From Bradyrhizobium yuanmingense (GTDB taxonomy: Bacteria; Pseudomonadota; Alphaproteobacteria; Rhizobiales; Xanthobacteraceae): DNA of 64,000 bases. Position 1 is the stretch's first letter. Every line of letters begins with the position of its first letter. The notes under the pieces are model-generated. The model was given only the letters and a program-made list of their open reading frames with translations, searched no databases and had not been told where the DNA came from. The position numbers were made by a program, and so were the translations under genes. Shown here one piece after another: positions 36,270 through 43,919 of the stretch. The DNA is taken from contig NZ_JARFML010000004.1 in the NCBI RefSeq assembly GCF_029167105.1, forward strand, positions 124,001-188,000, in the 5' to 3' direction.

Positions 36270-37687
36270 TTGTGCTCTCCCGTCGCATGGCCGCCGTCGG
36301 CGGCTTGAGGCGCAGCCTCGGCAAAGCCTTTGAGCGCGGCCTTCAAATTGCTTTCCGCATCGATCAGGAAGTTGGCGGATGTGACCACCGCTTCGCCTTC
36401 GGCAAGGCCGTCCCGCACCTCGATAAAGCCGCCGCCGCGCCGGCCGAGCTTCACCTCGCGCGGCTCGAAGCGCCCATCCCCCTTGTCGACGAGGACGGCC
36501 TGCCGCGTGCCGGTGTCGAGCACCGCGCTGTCCTGGATCGCCAGGACGGGCGCGCCATCCGCCGTATCGACGTCGGCATCGACATACATGTCCGGCAGCA
36601 GCAACGCTTCGGGATTGGCGAGCTCGATGCGGACGCGAACCGTCCGCGTTTCACGGTTCACCTGCGGATAGATCACCGCGATCTTGCCGGTGAAGCTTCG
36701 GCCCGGGAAGCTGCGCGCCCGCACCGCGACGGACTGCCCGACCGCGATGTTGCCGAGGTCGCGCTCGGCGACGTCGACCAGCGCCCAAACCAGCGAGGTG
36801 TCGGCGATGCGGAACAGCACGTCGCCGGGATTGGCGCGCATGCCTTCGATCGCGTTGCGCTCGAGCACGATCCCGTCGCGCGGCGCCGACCAATGGATGG
36901 TGACGGGCGCGACATGGGTTTTCTCCATCTCGGCGATCACCCGCTCGGGAACGTCGAGATTGATCAGCCGTTGCCGCGAGCCGCGGCCGTAGATCTCGAC
37001 CCCGCCGACGGTCTTGGAGGTGATGGTCGCGAGATAGTCGGCCGCCGCGGAGGCGACCGCCGAGCTGTAGATCTCCATCAGCGGCTGGCCCGCCTTCACG
37101 CGGGAGCCGGTGGTGACGTCCGCGATCTTCTGCACGAAGCTCTCGGCGCGCATCGCGATCACCGAGACGCGGCGCTCGTCCAATTGGATCGTGCCGGGCG
37201 CCTTGACCAGGACCTGGACCGATCGCCGCGCCACCGGCTCGGACTTCACGCCGCTGCGCTGGATCTTGCCGGGCGACAGCTTCACCGTGCCGTCATCGGC
37301 GTCGTCGCCTTCGTAGACGGGGATATAGTTCATCCCCATCGGGTCCTTCTTCGGCACCGGCGAGGTGTCGGGCAAGCCCATGGGATTGCGGTAGTAGAGA
37401 ATCTTGCGCGATGAAGCCGCCTGCGCTGGCATCGGCTCTGCCTGGGCGGCTTTGTCGTCATCGTAGACCGGCAGATAGTCCCGCCCGCGATCGTCCCTCT
37501 TTGGCCCGGCGGACCAAAGCGGCGCGCCGCTCGGATCGCGATAGTAGAGCGGAGTCCGGTCCGCTGTCGCCGCAGCCGGGGTCACCTCGGCATGGACCGA
37601 CCAGCGCCCCTCGTTCGAGAACCAGTACGCGCCAAGGGCGAGGCCACTGCCGAGAGCGAGAGCCGTCAAGAGACGCAACGTCTTCAT
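36266..37687 (-). CDS. RND periplasmic adaptor (CusB type) with two heavy-metal-binding domains
   Basis: The 473-aa protein starts at ATG 37687 with a signal/anchor (LLTALALGSGLALGAYWF). Two copies of a short heavy-metal-binding domain follow: YYRDPSGAPLWSAGPKRDDRG and YYRNPMGLPDTSPVPKKDPMG, each ending in YxPVY. The rest is a membrane-fusion protein (barrel-sandwich, hairpin, beta barrel; IMEIYSSAV-type lipoyl strand, VALVDVAERDLGNI). It links the RND pump to an outer-membrane channel and may hand metal to it. Single HMBD copies are common in CusB; two are less so. Confidence 0.93.
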   Translation of the reverse strand: MKTLRLLTALALGSGLALGAYWFSNEGRWSVHAEVTPAAATADRTPLYYRDPSGAPLWSAGPKRDDRGRDYLPVYDDDKAAQAEPMPAQAASSRKILYYRNPMGLPDTSPVPKKDPMGMNYIPVYEGDDADDGTVKLSPGKIQRSGVKSEPVARRSVQVLVKAPGTIQLDERRVSVIAMRAESFVQKIADVTTGSRVKAGQPLMEIYSSAVASAAADYLATITSKTVGGVEIYGRGSRQRLINLDVPERVIAEMEKTHVAPVTIHWSAPRDGIVLERNAIEGMRANPGDVLFRIADTSLVWALVDVAERDLGNIAVGQSVAVRARSFPGRSFTGKIAVIYPQVNRETRTVRVRIELANPEALLLPDMYVDADVDTADGAPVLAIQDSAVLDTGTRQAVLVDKGDGRFEPREVKLGRRGGGFIEVRDGLAEGEAVVTSANFLIDAESNLKAALKGFAEAAPQAADGGHATGEHK

Positions 37688-37767
37688 GGTTGTTTCGCGC
37701 GCTCGGAGCGCGCGTCCATCTGAATGGGAAAGAGAAGTTCGGGCGCCGTCCGGCGGCGCCCGAAAGC

Positions 37768-38160
37768 TCACTTGATCGCCTTGACGATGACCTTGCCGGT
37801 GACCGTCTCAGGCTCGCCTTGCACCTTCGCCGAGAGCGTCACCTGATAGCGGCCGGCCATCGGCAGGTCCGTCTTAAAGGCGTAGACGCCCGGCTCCTTG
37901 GAGGGCAGCGGCGCGACCGCCGATTCCATCTCGGCCATGCCGTCCGGAGCCATGTCGACGCGCGTCTTGAAGATGACGGCGTCGGGCACCGGCTTGCCGG
38001 TCTGCTTGCTGGTCAAGCGAACGGCGAGCGTGACGTCGTCGCCCTTCTTCATCTCAGGATTGACCGGCTCGAAGGCGTAGTCGCCGGCACCCGCCAGAGC
38101 GACTGAAGCGGCGAGCGAAAGGGTGGCGGCAACAGCCGCAGTGCTGAACTTGGAAAGCAT
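37768..38160 (-). CDS. FixH-family periplasmic protein
   Basis: The 130-aa protein has a Sec signal (AAVAATLSLAASVALAGA) and an Ig-like FixH/YtkA-type domain: NPEMKKGDDVTLAVRLTSK, VDMAPDGMAEMES, GVYAFKTDLPMAGRYQVTLSAKV. Such proteins occur with copper transport and cytochrome oxidase genes and often bind Cu through Met residues. It sits 80 bases upstream of the CusB gene in the same operon, and a role as a periplasmic copper carrier is plausible. Confidence 0.85.
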   Translation of the reverse strand: MLSKFSTAAVAATLSLAASVALAGAGDYAFEPVNPEMKKGDDVTLAVRLTSKQTGKPVPDAVIFKTRVDMAPDGMAEMESAVAPLPSKEPGVYAFKTDLPMAGRYQVTLSAKVQGEPETVTGKVIVKAIK

Positions 38161-38255
38161 TGTCCTGTCCTCATGAATTGATCTCGACCGCGACGCAGGA
38201 ACGCGCACATCAGTCATCGCCTCGCGGGGCGTGCCCGCGCGCGTCTTTGGAGAGA

Positions 38256-38621
38256 TCAGATTCGAGGAGGCCGGAAGGGAGGACTGCCGCCGCGGGAGTC
38301 GACGACCTGATCGGCAGGAATAGCGGTTTCCGCTGCCGCGACGGCAAGGAATTCGAAAGCCAGGGGACGAATGTCCGCCAGTGCGACGGTGCCGCCGACA
38401 CAGCAGAAGCCCATCCCGCACTTGTAGCCGCTGTCGGAGCCCGTTCCCTTCATGTCGGGACAGCAATCGTCCATCGACATATCGCCGTCGCCGCCGACCT
38501 GCATGGCCGCCTGCATGTCACCCGACGACATCGCGAAGCCGGATGCGGACGCGCCAGCCGGCAGCATCGCCAGCGAGATGGCGATGGCGAGTGCCAGGAT
38601 GGTCCGAACGATCCGCATCAA
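38256..38621 (-). CDS. Small exported Met/Cys-rich protein at the head of the metal-efflux operon
   Basis: The ~120-aa protein (ATG 38621 or 38618) has a signal peptide (ILALAIAISLAMLPAGASA). The following 50 residues are rich in Met, Cys and Asp (SSGDMQAAMQVGG, DMSMDDCCPDMKG, KCGMGFCCVGG), a composition typical of copper-binding proteins. I do not recognise a named family. The position, first in the operon that runs to the DUF411 gene, suggests a periplasmic copper sponge or sensor. The C-terminal 20 residues are Pro/Arg-rich. Confidence 0.75.
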   Translation of the reverse strand: MMRIVRTILALAIAISLAMLPAGASASGFAMSSGDMQAAMQVGGDGDMSMDDCCPDMKGTGSDSGYKCGMGFCCVGGTVALADIRPLAFEFLAVAAAETAIPADQVVDSRGGSPPFRPPRI

Positions 38622-38765
38622 ACGTGTTTTAACCTTTTGGATAGCTTTTGGAACCGCGGCGCTGCCTGAGTACCATAGTCTGCGGCCGAAAGCATTCTTT
38701 GATCAAGGTCAAGCATTCGTGACCGAGGCTCCGAGGCCTGTCAGGCCGCCCGCATCCTGCCTCGC

Positions 38766-39980
38766 CTATCGCGACCTCGATACCAGCTCGTCGGACCGAG
38801 CCGTCCGCGAACATAGCAGCGCGAGCGGGCCGAGTGCGATCCCGGCCGCGAGCACGATGAAGGCGAGCAGCCAGCCCTCTGCACGCTGGGGACCGCCAGC
38901 GGCATCGAGGGCAACCCCGGTTCCCCAGGCTCCGATCGCCGATAAGCCGAACCCGACGGTCGAATGCAGGGCGAGAGTCGCCCCGCGATGCTCCGAGACA
39001 GCCGCGGCCGACATCCCGGCTGTCAATGCACCGGAATCCGCCGGCACCGTCAGGCCATAGATCATCAGCAGCAGCGCCAGCACCCATGCCGGAGCCGTCG
39101 CATTCAGGCCGATGACGAGCGCAATGCAAGCCGAGGCGATCATCACCACGGTGATCGCCCGATGTCGCCCGAACTTCAGTGCGGCCTCGTTGCCGAGGAT
39201 GCTGGCCGGCATGGAGATCACTGCGAAACAGAAGCTCATCAGGACCGGGCTCAGCCACGAGGGCGCGCCCTGATGCGTCACGACGTAGGTCCAGAAGCCG
39301 ACCAGCCAGGTGCGAATGCCGTAGAGCTCGAAGCAGTGCGCGCCGTATCCGAAGATGTACCCGAGTGCCTCGCGGTTGGCGAAGACGGGCGCAAAGTTCA
39401 AAAGGCGTCCTGCCCTTGGAGCGGGACTGCGGCTCTCGATCAAAAGACATGCGACCACCATCGCGATGGGACCGATGCCGGTCACGTAGAACGCGGTCCG
39501 CCATCCCCAGCCGTCGGCGAGGACTTGCGCGATCAGGAACGACAGGCCGACGCCGACAGAGAAGCTGGACGTGTAGAGCGTGACCGCCCGCGAGGTGTCG
39601 CCGACGGGCAGCCGGTCCGTCAGTGCCTTGAGCCCTGGCATGTAAGCACCGGCAAAACCAAGGCCGGCGAGCGACCAGATGATGATCCCCGACCAGAAGC
39701 CTTGCGCGAAGATGCCAAACGCGACGGTCGCAAGTCCGCTGACGACAGAGCCGCCGAGGAGCACAAGCCGAGCGTCGATGCGATCGGTCAGTGTCGTGAG
39801 CACGGGCACCGCCAGCATGTAGCCAAACGCGTAGCCGCTCGCCATCATCCCGCCCTCGGCGGCCGACAACCCCCACGCCGGCATCAGATGCTGGGCCAGA
39901 TTCGCGGATAACGTTACGTGCGGCAGCAGATTGCCGAGCTGGCCGATACACATCACCGCAATCAGCGGCCAGCCGCCCAA
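38766..39980 (-). CDS. MFS transporter beside the arsenic cluster
   Basis: The protein is 404 aa with about 12 membrane segments (MCIGQLGNLLPHV, FGYMLAVPVLTTLTDRIDARLV as motif A, AGLGFAGAYMPGLKALTDRL). The first usable start is TTG 39980; a strong GGAGGA lies further upstream and is spaced for an ATT at 39989, so the true start is uncertain. It follows the next MFS gene by 33 bases and is probably the last gene of the leftward arsenic operon. The substrate is unknown; this type of carrier takes metabolites or drugs. Confidence 0.88.
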   Translation of the reverse strand: MGGWPLIAVMCIGQLGNLLPHVTLSANLAQHLMPAWGLSAAEGGMMASGYAFGYMLAVPVLTTLTDRIDARLVLLGGSVVSGLATVAFGIFAQGFWSGIIIWSLAGLGFAGAYMPGLKALTDRLPVGDTSRAVTLYTSSFSVGVGLSFLIAQVLADGWGWRTAFYVTGIGPIAMVVACLLIESRSPAPRAGRLLNFAPVFANREALGYIFGYGAHCFELYGIRTWLVGFWTYVVTHQGAPSWLSPVLMSFCFAVISMPASILGNEAALKFGRHRAITVVMIASACIALVIGLNATAPAWVLALLLMIYGLTVPADSGALTAGMSAAAVSEHRGATLALHSTVGFGLSAIGAWGTGVALDAAGGPQRAEGWLLAFIVLAAGIALGPLALLCSRTARSDELVSRSR

Positions 39981-40013
39981 GCTACGAATGTTCTCCTCCC
40001 ACCGGACAGGAAC

Positions 40014-41189
40014 TCATGCCGCCTGATCCCCACGAAGCAGCAGAAGCGCGAGGAACGCAGAGACCGAGGCCAGCGCGCCGATCCAGAGCGCGCTGCTGCC
40101 GAGATGCTCCACCATCAGTCCCAGCGCAAGGGGCGCGAAAGCGCCCGTTGCCCTGGAAGGCAGCGAAATCATCCCGACACGCCTGCCGAACCCGACCGGC
40201 CCAAACAGCGCCAATGGCAGCGTACCGCGGGCAATGGTGATGATGCCGTTACCGGCGCCATACAGCACCGTGAAGACCGGTGCGAGCAAGGGGCCGCCCG
40301 CGACCAGCGCCAACACGCCGATCGGATTCATGAGCATGGCGAGCCTCGCCGACAGCAGCGGATGAAACCGGCCAAGCCATCCGGCTTCCAGAAGGCGGGC
40401 ACCGACTTGCGCCGGTCCGACCAATGCTCCTGCCAGCAACGCCTGTGCTGGCGTGGCGCCGAACGCAACCAGCATGGTGGGCAGGATGGCCGAGACTCCG
40501 GAGCTGACAAAACTCGCGGCCGCAAACATGTACGCCAGCAGAATCATTGCGAAGGTTTCGCTCTGGCGGCCGGATTGCTGGCTCGCGCCCGTGTTCGGTC
40601 CGGCCTCCTGATGCAAGGGCGCGGCACGGGGCAGCGCTAGGTTGAGCGGCAAGGCAAGACCGATGTGGATCACCGCCCATAGCTGGCAGGCCGCGCGCCA
40701 GCCGTACTCCGTGGCGAGCCACGTCGTGAGCGGCCAGCCGAGTGTACTGGCGAAACCGGCGATCAAGGTGATGCCGGTGATCGTTCGTCGCGCATTGGCG
40801 CCGTAAATGCGCGCAAGCGTCGCGAAGGCGGCTTCATAGAGGCCCATGCCCATGCCGATCCCGAGCATTATCCAGGCTGCGATCAGCACCGCTACGCCAT
40901 AGGCCATGGACAGCAGCAGCAAGCCCGCCGCGAAAACGAGGTTCGAGACGGCAAGCAGGCTGCGCCCACCGAACGTATCGATGGCATGCCCAACTCTCGG
41001 ACCAAGCAGGCCGGAGATGACGAGCGCTCCCGACAGCGCGCCGAACACGTAAGTGGGCGCAAGACCGAGATCGCTCGCGATCGGCGCGGCGAGGATCGCA
41101 GGAAGATAGTAGCTCGACGCCCACGCGATGGTCCGCGCGCTGCCGAGCGCGATGACGACGTTGAGCGGGCCCGCAGTGCCTCGGCTCAT
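40014..41189 (-). CDS. MFS exporter in the arsenic cluster
   Basis: The 391-aa protein starts at ATG 41189, overlapping the flavoprotein stop in ATGA, so they are translationally coupled; a GTG at 41201 is an alternative. It has about 12 TM segments (LNVVIALGSARTIAWASSYYLPAIL, GLLGPRVGHAIDTFGG, GITLIAGFASTLGWPLTTWL). Arsenic clusters carry MFS exporters such as ArsJ and ArsK; no gapdh partner of ArsJ is present, so an ArsK-like exporter is the better guess, without proof. Confidence 0.85.
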   Translation of the reverse strand: MSRGTAGPLNVVIALGSARTIAWASSYYLPAILAAPIASDLGLAPTYVFGALSGALVISGLLGPRVGHAIDTFGGRSLLAVSNLVFAAGLLLLSMAYGVAVLIAAWIMLGIGMGMGLYEAAFATLARIYGANARRTITGITLIAGFASTLGWPLTTWLATEYGWRAACQLWAVIHIGLALPLNLALPRAAPLHQEAGPNTGASQQSGRQSETFAMILLAYMFAAASFVSSGVSAILPTMLVAFGATPAQALLAGALVGPAQVGARLLEAGWLGRFHPLLSARLAMLMNPIGVLALVAGGPLLAPVFTVLYGAGNGIITIARGTLPLALFGPVGFGRRVGMISLPSRATGAFAPLALGLMVEHLGSSALWIGALASVSAFLALLLLRGDQAA

Positions 41190-42547
41190 GAGCAGCCGCA
41201 CCCCGCACCGCCCGCCTTCTTCGCGGATTCATCGGCGGCACAGCAGGCCGAGGGTTCGGCCTTGGCCGGACCGCCGCAACATCCCGCTGAGCCAGCGGAC
41301 TCTACGGCGGCGCGTGTACAGACGCCGGTCTCCGGCAGCACGAGCTCGACCCGTGCCGCGGCCTTCTTGTCGCCGGCGATGTCGGCGACAATCGAGCGGA
41401 CCTGCTCGTATCCGGTCAACATCAGGAAGGTCGGCGCCCGGCCGTAGGATTTCATGCCGGCGAGATAGAAGCCCGGCTCATCATGCGCCAGCTCGCGCGC
41501 GCCGTGAGGCCGTACCGTTCCGCAGCTATGCTCGTTGGGATCGATGAGCGGCGCCAGCGCGAGGGGCGCCTCGATCGCCGGATCGAGCCGCAGCCGCAGC
41601 TCGGACAGGAACGAGAGATCGGGCCGGAAGCCGGTCGACACCACCAGCTCATCGGCAACCACACTCCGCGCAGCAGAGCCGGCGCCTGCCGAAATCCTGA
41701 GGCGGCCTTCGAGCTCCGAAATGTGCGTGACAGCGAAGCCTGTCTCGACCGCAATCTTTCCAGCAGTCACGAGCGCGGCGAAGGCTGAGCCCAGCTCGCC
41801 GCGCGCGGCAAGCTTGTCGTTGCGGCCGCCGCCAAAGGCCCTTGCCGGATCGTCGCCGCGCAACAGCCAGACGAGCCTGGTGCCGGGCGCCTCCTCGGCG
41901 AGTTGCGCGAGATCAATCAGCGTGCCCAGCGCGGAATGGCCGGCACCGAGCACGGCCACCGTTTTGCCCGCATATCTTTCGCGAGCGGAGCCGCGCACGG
42001 CCGGCATGCCATAGGCGATGCGGCCGGCGCATTCGCGTTCGCCGAACGCCGGCAGACCGTTGCTGCCGGCGGGATTGGGCGAGAACCACGTGCCGGAGAT
42101 GTCGATGACGGCATCGGCGTTCAGCACCTCGTCGCCTTTGCCGTTCCGGTAGCGGATTTCGAACGGCGCTTGGCCCCGCCCCTTCGTCTTCGCCTTGTCG
42201 AAGCCGGCGCGGCTGATCGCCGTGACGCGGCTCGAAGTCCGGATCGTCTCGCGCAGCGGCGTTCGCGTCGCCAGCGGCGCGAGATAGCGCTCGATCAGTT
42301 CGCCGCCGGTCGGATAGGAGCCCGGGTCCGGCGAATTCCATCCCGTCGGCGCAAGCAGGCGCGCCGCGGCCTTGTCGATATTGTATTCCCAGGGCGAGAA
42401 GAGCTGGACGTGCTGCCATTGCCGCACCGCATGCCCCGCCTCGGGTCCAGCTTCGAGCACGACGGGGGACATGCCGCGTTCGAGCACATGGGCGGCGGCT
42501 GCGAGGCCGACCGGCCCCGCCCCGATGATCGCTACCGTCTTGTCCAT
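41186..42547 (-). CDS. FAD/NAD(P)-dependent flavoprotein (ArsO-like) with a cysteine-rich C-terminal tail
   Basis: The 453-aa protein begins with an FAD Rossmann motif (VAIIGAGPVGLAAAAHVLE); a second Rossmann motif VAVLGAGHSALG near residue 200 should bind NADPH, and STGFRPDLSF precedes the C-terminal FAD region. This is the layout of flavin monooxygenases and thioredoxin-reductase-like enzymes found in ars operons. The last ~45 residues are an added tail with seven cysteines (VCTRAAVE, GCCGGP, ACCAAD, GCGCS) that looks like a thiol metalloid-binding site. It likely oxidises or reduces an arsenical or feeds it to the coupled exporter. A palindromic element at 42565-42578 lies before it. Confidence 0.85.
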   Translation of the reverse strand: MDKTVAIIGAGPVGLAAAAHVLERGMSPVVLEAGPEAGHAVRQWQHVQLFSPWEYNIDKAAARLLAPTGWNSPDPGSYPTGGELIERYLAPLATRTPLRETIRTSSRVTAISRAGFDKAKTKGRGQAPFEIRYRNGKGDEVLNADAVIDISGTWFSPNPAGSNGLPAFGERECAGRIAYGMPAVRGSARERYAGKTVAVLGAGHSALGTLIDLAQLAEEAPGTRLVWLLRGDDPARAFGGGRNDKLAARGELGSAFAALVTAGKIAVETGFAVTHISELEGRLRISAGAGSAARSVVADELVVSTGFRPDLSFLSELRLRLDPAIEAPLALAPLIDPNEHSCGTVRPHGARELAHDEPGFYLAGMKSYGRAPTFLMLTGYEQVRSIVADIAGDKKAAARVELVLPETGVCTRAAVESAGSAGCCGGPAKAEPSACCAADESAKKAGGAGCGCS

Positions 42548-42564
42548 TTTCGAACGCTCCATCC

Positions 42565-42578
42565 TTCTAGAATTATCG
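42565..42578 (-). promoter_or_regulatory. Candidate ArsR operator, copy 1
   Basis: The 14 bases TTCTAGAATTATCG, 17 bases upstream of the flavoprotein ATG, are the exact inverse complement of the element at 42952-42965. The core TTCTAGAA is a perfect palindrome. Identical copies on both sides of the arsR gene suggest one repressor controls both promoters. Confidence 0.6.
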
Positions 42579-42596
42579 AATAATTGACCAAATGGA

Positions 42597-42914
42597 TCAG
42601 GCTGCGCTCTGGGCATCGCTACACCCCGCTTCTTCCGCACAGCACTCCGCGGCCAGGAAATCGACCAGCCCGCGCATGGCGTCAAAATTGGCGCGGCAGA
42701 TCAGGGTCGTCGATTCCCTGATCTGACTGACCAATCCGACCGAGACCAGTGTCTTGATGTGGTGCGACAACGTCGACGCCGGAATCTTCAGCTTGTCTTG
42801 CAAGCGGCCGACCGGCATGCCCGCGTGCCCGGCCCGGACCAGCGCCCGGTAAATCTGCAGGCGGGTCCGATTCCCCAGGGCTTCCAGGCGTGCTGCTGCG
42901 TCGTCGATCTTCAT
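42597..42914 (-). CDS. ArsR-family metalloregulator (leftward operon)
   Basis: The protein is 105 aa from ATG 42914; a TTG at 42950 is in frame but overlaps a likely -35 box. It is a small winged-helix protein (LEALGNRTRLQIYRALV, IPASTLSHHIKTLVSVGLV, ESTTLICRANFDAM). The C-terminus ECCAEEAGC offers three cysteines for As(III)/Sb(III). It precedes the flavoprotein and MFS genes on the minus strand and lies back-to-back with a second ArsR. It should be released from DNA on metalloid binding. Confidence 0.9.
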   Translation of the reverse strand: MKIDDAAARLEALGNRTRLQIYRALVRAGHAGMPVGRLQDKLKIPASTLSHHIKTLVSVGLVSQIRESTTLICRANFDAMRGLVDFLAAECCAEEAGCSDAQSAA

Positions 42915-42921
42915 GAGCGAC

Positions 42922-42950
42922 ATCATGCGCCGGTGCAGCTCTGCCGTCAA
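42922..42950 (-). promoter_or_regulatory. Candidate sigma70-type promoter of the leftward arsR gene
   Basis: On the minus strand TTGACG (42950-42945), a 17-base spacer and CATGAT (42927-42922) precede the ATG at 42914 by 7 bases, so transcription would start at or next to the start codon. No ribosome site is present. This would be a leaderless mRNA. Confidence 0.45.
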
Positions 42951-42951
42951 A

Positions 42952-42965
42952 CGATAATTCTAGAA
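42952..42965 (+). promoter_or_regulatory. Candidate ArsR operator, copy 2
   Basis: CGATAATTCTAGAA, the inverse complement of copy 1, abuts the -35 box of the leftward arsR promoter. It is followed at 42965-42977 by a second dyad, ATATT-GGA-AATAT. Confidence 0.6.
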
Positions 42966-42999
42966 TATTGGAAATATGATCGCCACGCCGGGTTTCGGG

Positions 43000-43028
43000 T
43001 TGACAGGATGCCGGAAATTTCCATAAAT
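43000..43028 (+). promoter_or_regulatory. Strong promoter of the rightward ars operon with embedded palindrome
   Basis: TTGACA (43000-43005), a 17-base spacer and ATAAAT (43023-43028) lie just before ATG 43037, giving a predicted start of transcription within a base or two of the start codon and no ribosome site. The spacer contains GGAAATTTCC (43013-43022), a perfect palindrome placed where a bound ArsR would block RNA polymerase. Confidence 0.7.
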
Positions 43029-43036
43029 CTGGATAT

Positions 43037-43399
43037 ATGGAAACTGAACAAGCCGTCCTGGCCCTCGCCGCGCTGTCCCAACCGACCCGTCTGGAGGCGT
43101 TCCGGACGCTGGTCAGGCACGAGCCTGAAGGTCTTGCGGCCGGCGACCTCGCGCGCCTCTTGGAAGTCCCGCAAAACACACTGTCGGCGCATCTGTCGAT
43201 TCTGAGCCGCGCCCGCCTCGTGTCTTCCGAGCGGCACAGCCGCTCAATCGTCTACCGCGCCAATCTCGGCGAATTTCGCGACGTCGCGCTCTTCCTGCTG
43301 CGCGATTGCTGCGGCGGACGGCCGGAGGTTTGCGAGCCCGTCGTCGAGACCTTGCAATCGTGCTGCTCGCCAAAGCGAAAGGAGCGAAGCCGTGTCTGA
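43037..43399 (+). CDS. ArsR-family metalloregulator (rightward operon)
   Basis: The 120-aa winged-helix protein (LAALSQPTRLEAFRTLV, LEVPQNTLSAHLSILSRARLV, RHSRSIVYRANLGEFRD) has C-terminal cysteines DCCGGRPEVC and SCC, a different sensor layout from the neighbouring ArsR. It opens the rightward operon of two arsenate reductases and AqpS. The start ATG has no Shine-Dalgarno and sits at the predicted transcription start. Its last 8 bases overlap the arsC gene. Confidence 0.92.
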   Translation: METEQAVLALAALSQPTRLEAFRTLVRHEPEGLAAGDLARLLEVPQNTLSAHLSILSRARLVSSERHSRSIVYRANLGEFRDVALFLLRDCCGGRPEVCEPVVETLQSCCSPKRKERSRV

Positions 43400-43919
43400 T
43401 CACAGGTTTAACGTCTTGTTCCTATGCACCGGCAACTCGGCACGATCGATCCTGGCTGAGTCGACCCTGCGCAAGGACGGCGGCGGCCGCTTTCAGTCCT
43501 TCTCCGCCGGCAGCGCCCCGAAAGGCGCGGTCCATCCGCTGGCGTTGCGCACGCTGGAACGGATGGGCTACCCCACGGACGGAATGCGCTCGAAGAGCTG
43601 GCTGGAGTTTGCGGCTGCGGATGCACCGGTGATGGATTTCGTCTTCACCGTCTGCGACAACGCAGCGGGCGAGTCCTGTCCGATCTGGCCGGGCCAGCCG
43701 ATGACGGCACATTGGGGCATCGAGGATCCTGCCGCGGCAGAGGGTTCAGAACTGGAGAAACAGGCGGCATTCGTCACCGCGTTTCGTTATCTGAGAAACC
43801 GCATCGCTACATTCGTGAACCTCCCGCTGAGGAGCATCGACAAGCTTTCGCTCGGCACCAAGCTGCGCGAAATCGGCCGCTCCGAAGGTGCAACCGATTT
43901 GGCGCCGAAGGCCGGCTGA
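43392..43919 (+). CDS. arsC: Arsenate reductase, low-molecular-weight phosphatase family
   Basis: The 175-aa protein starts at GTG 43392, overlapping the arsR end by 8 bases. It has the phosphatase loop CTGNSARS (Cys12 to Arg18) and FVFTVCDNAAGESCP with further cysteines, as in thioredoxin-linked ArsC and its plant-bacterial relatives. It reduces As(V) to As(III) in the cytoplasm. Its stop shares a base with the aqpS start (TGATG). A second, unrelated arsenate reductase lies two genes downstream. Confidence 0.9.
   Translation: MSDHRFNVLFLCTGNSARSILAESTLRKDGGGRFQSFSAGSAPKGAVHPLALRTLERMGYPTDGMRSKSWLEFAAADAPVMDFVFTVCDNAAGESCPIWPGQPMTAHWGIEDPAAAEGSELEKQAAFVTAFRYLRNRIATFVNLPLRSIDKLSLGTKLREIGRSEGATDLAPKAG

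Noticed and set aside
33763-36324. Open frame of 853 codons out of frame with the CusA-type gene
   Set aside because: Low-complexity Arg/Ala/Gly/Asp translation in another frame of a clear RND transporter gene.
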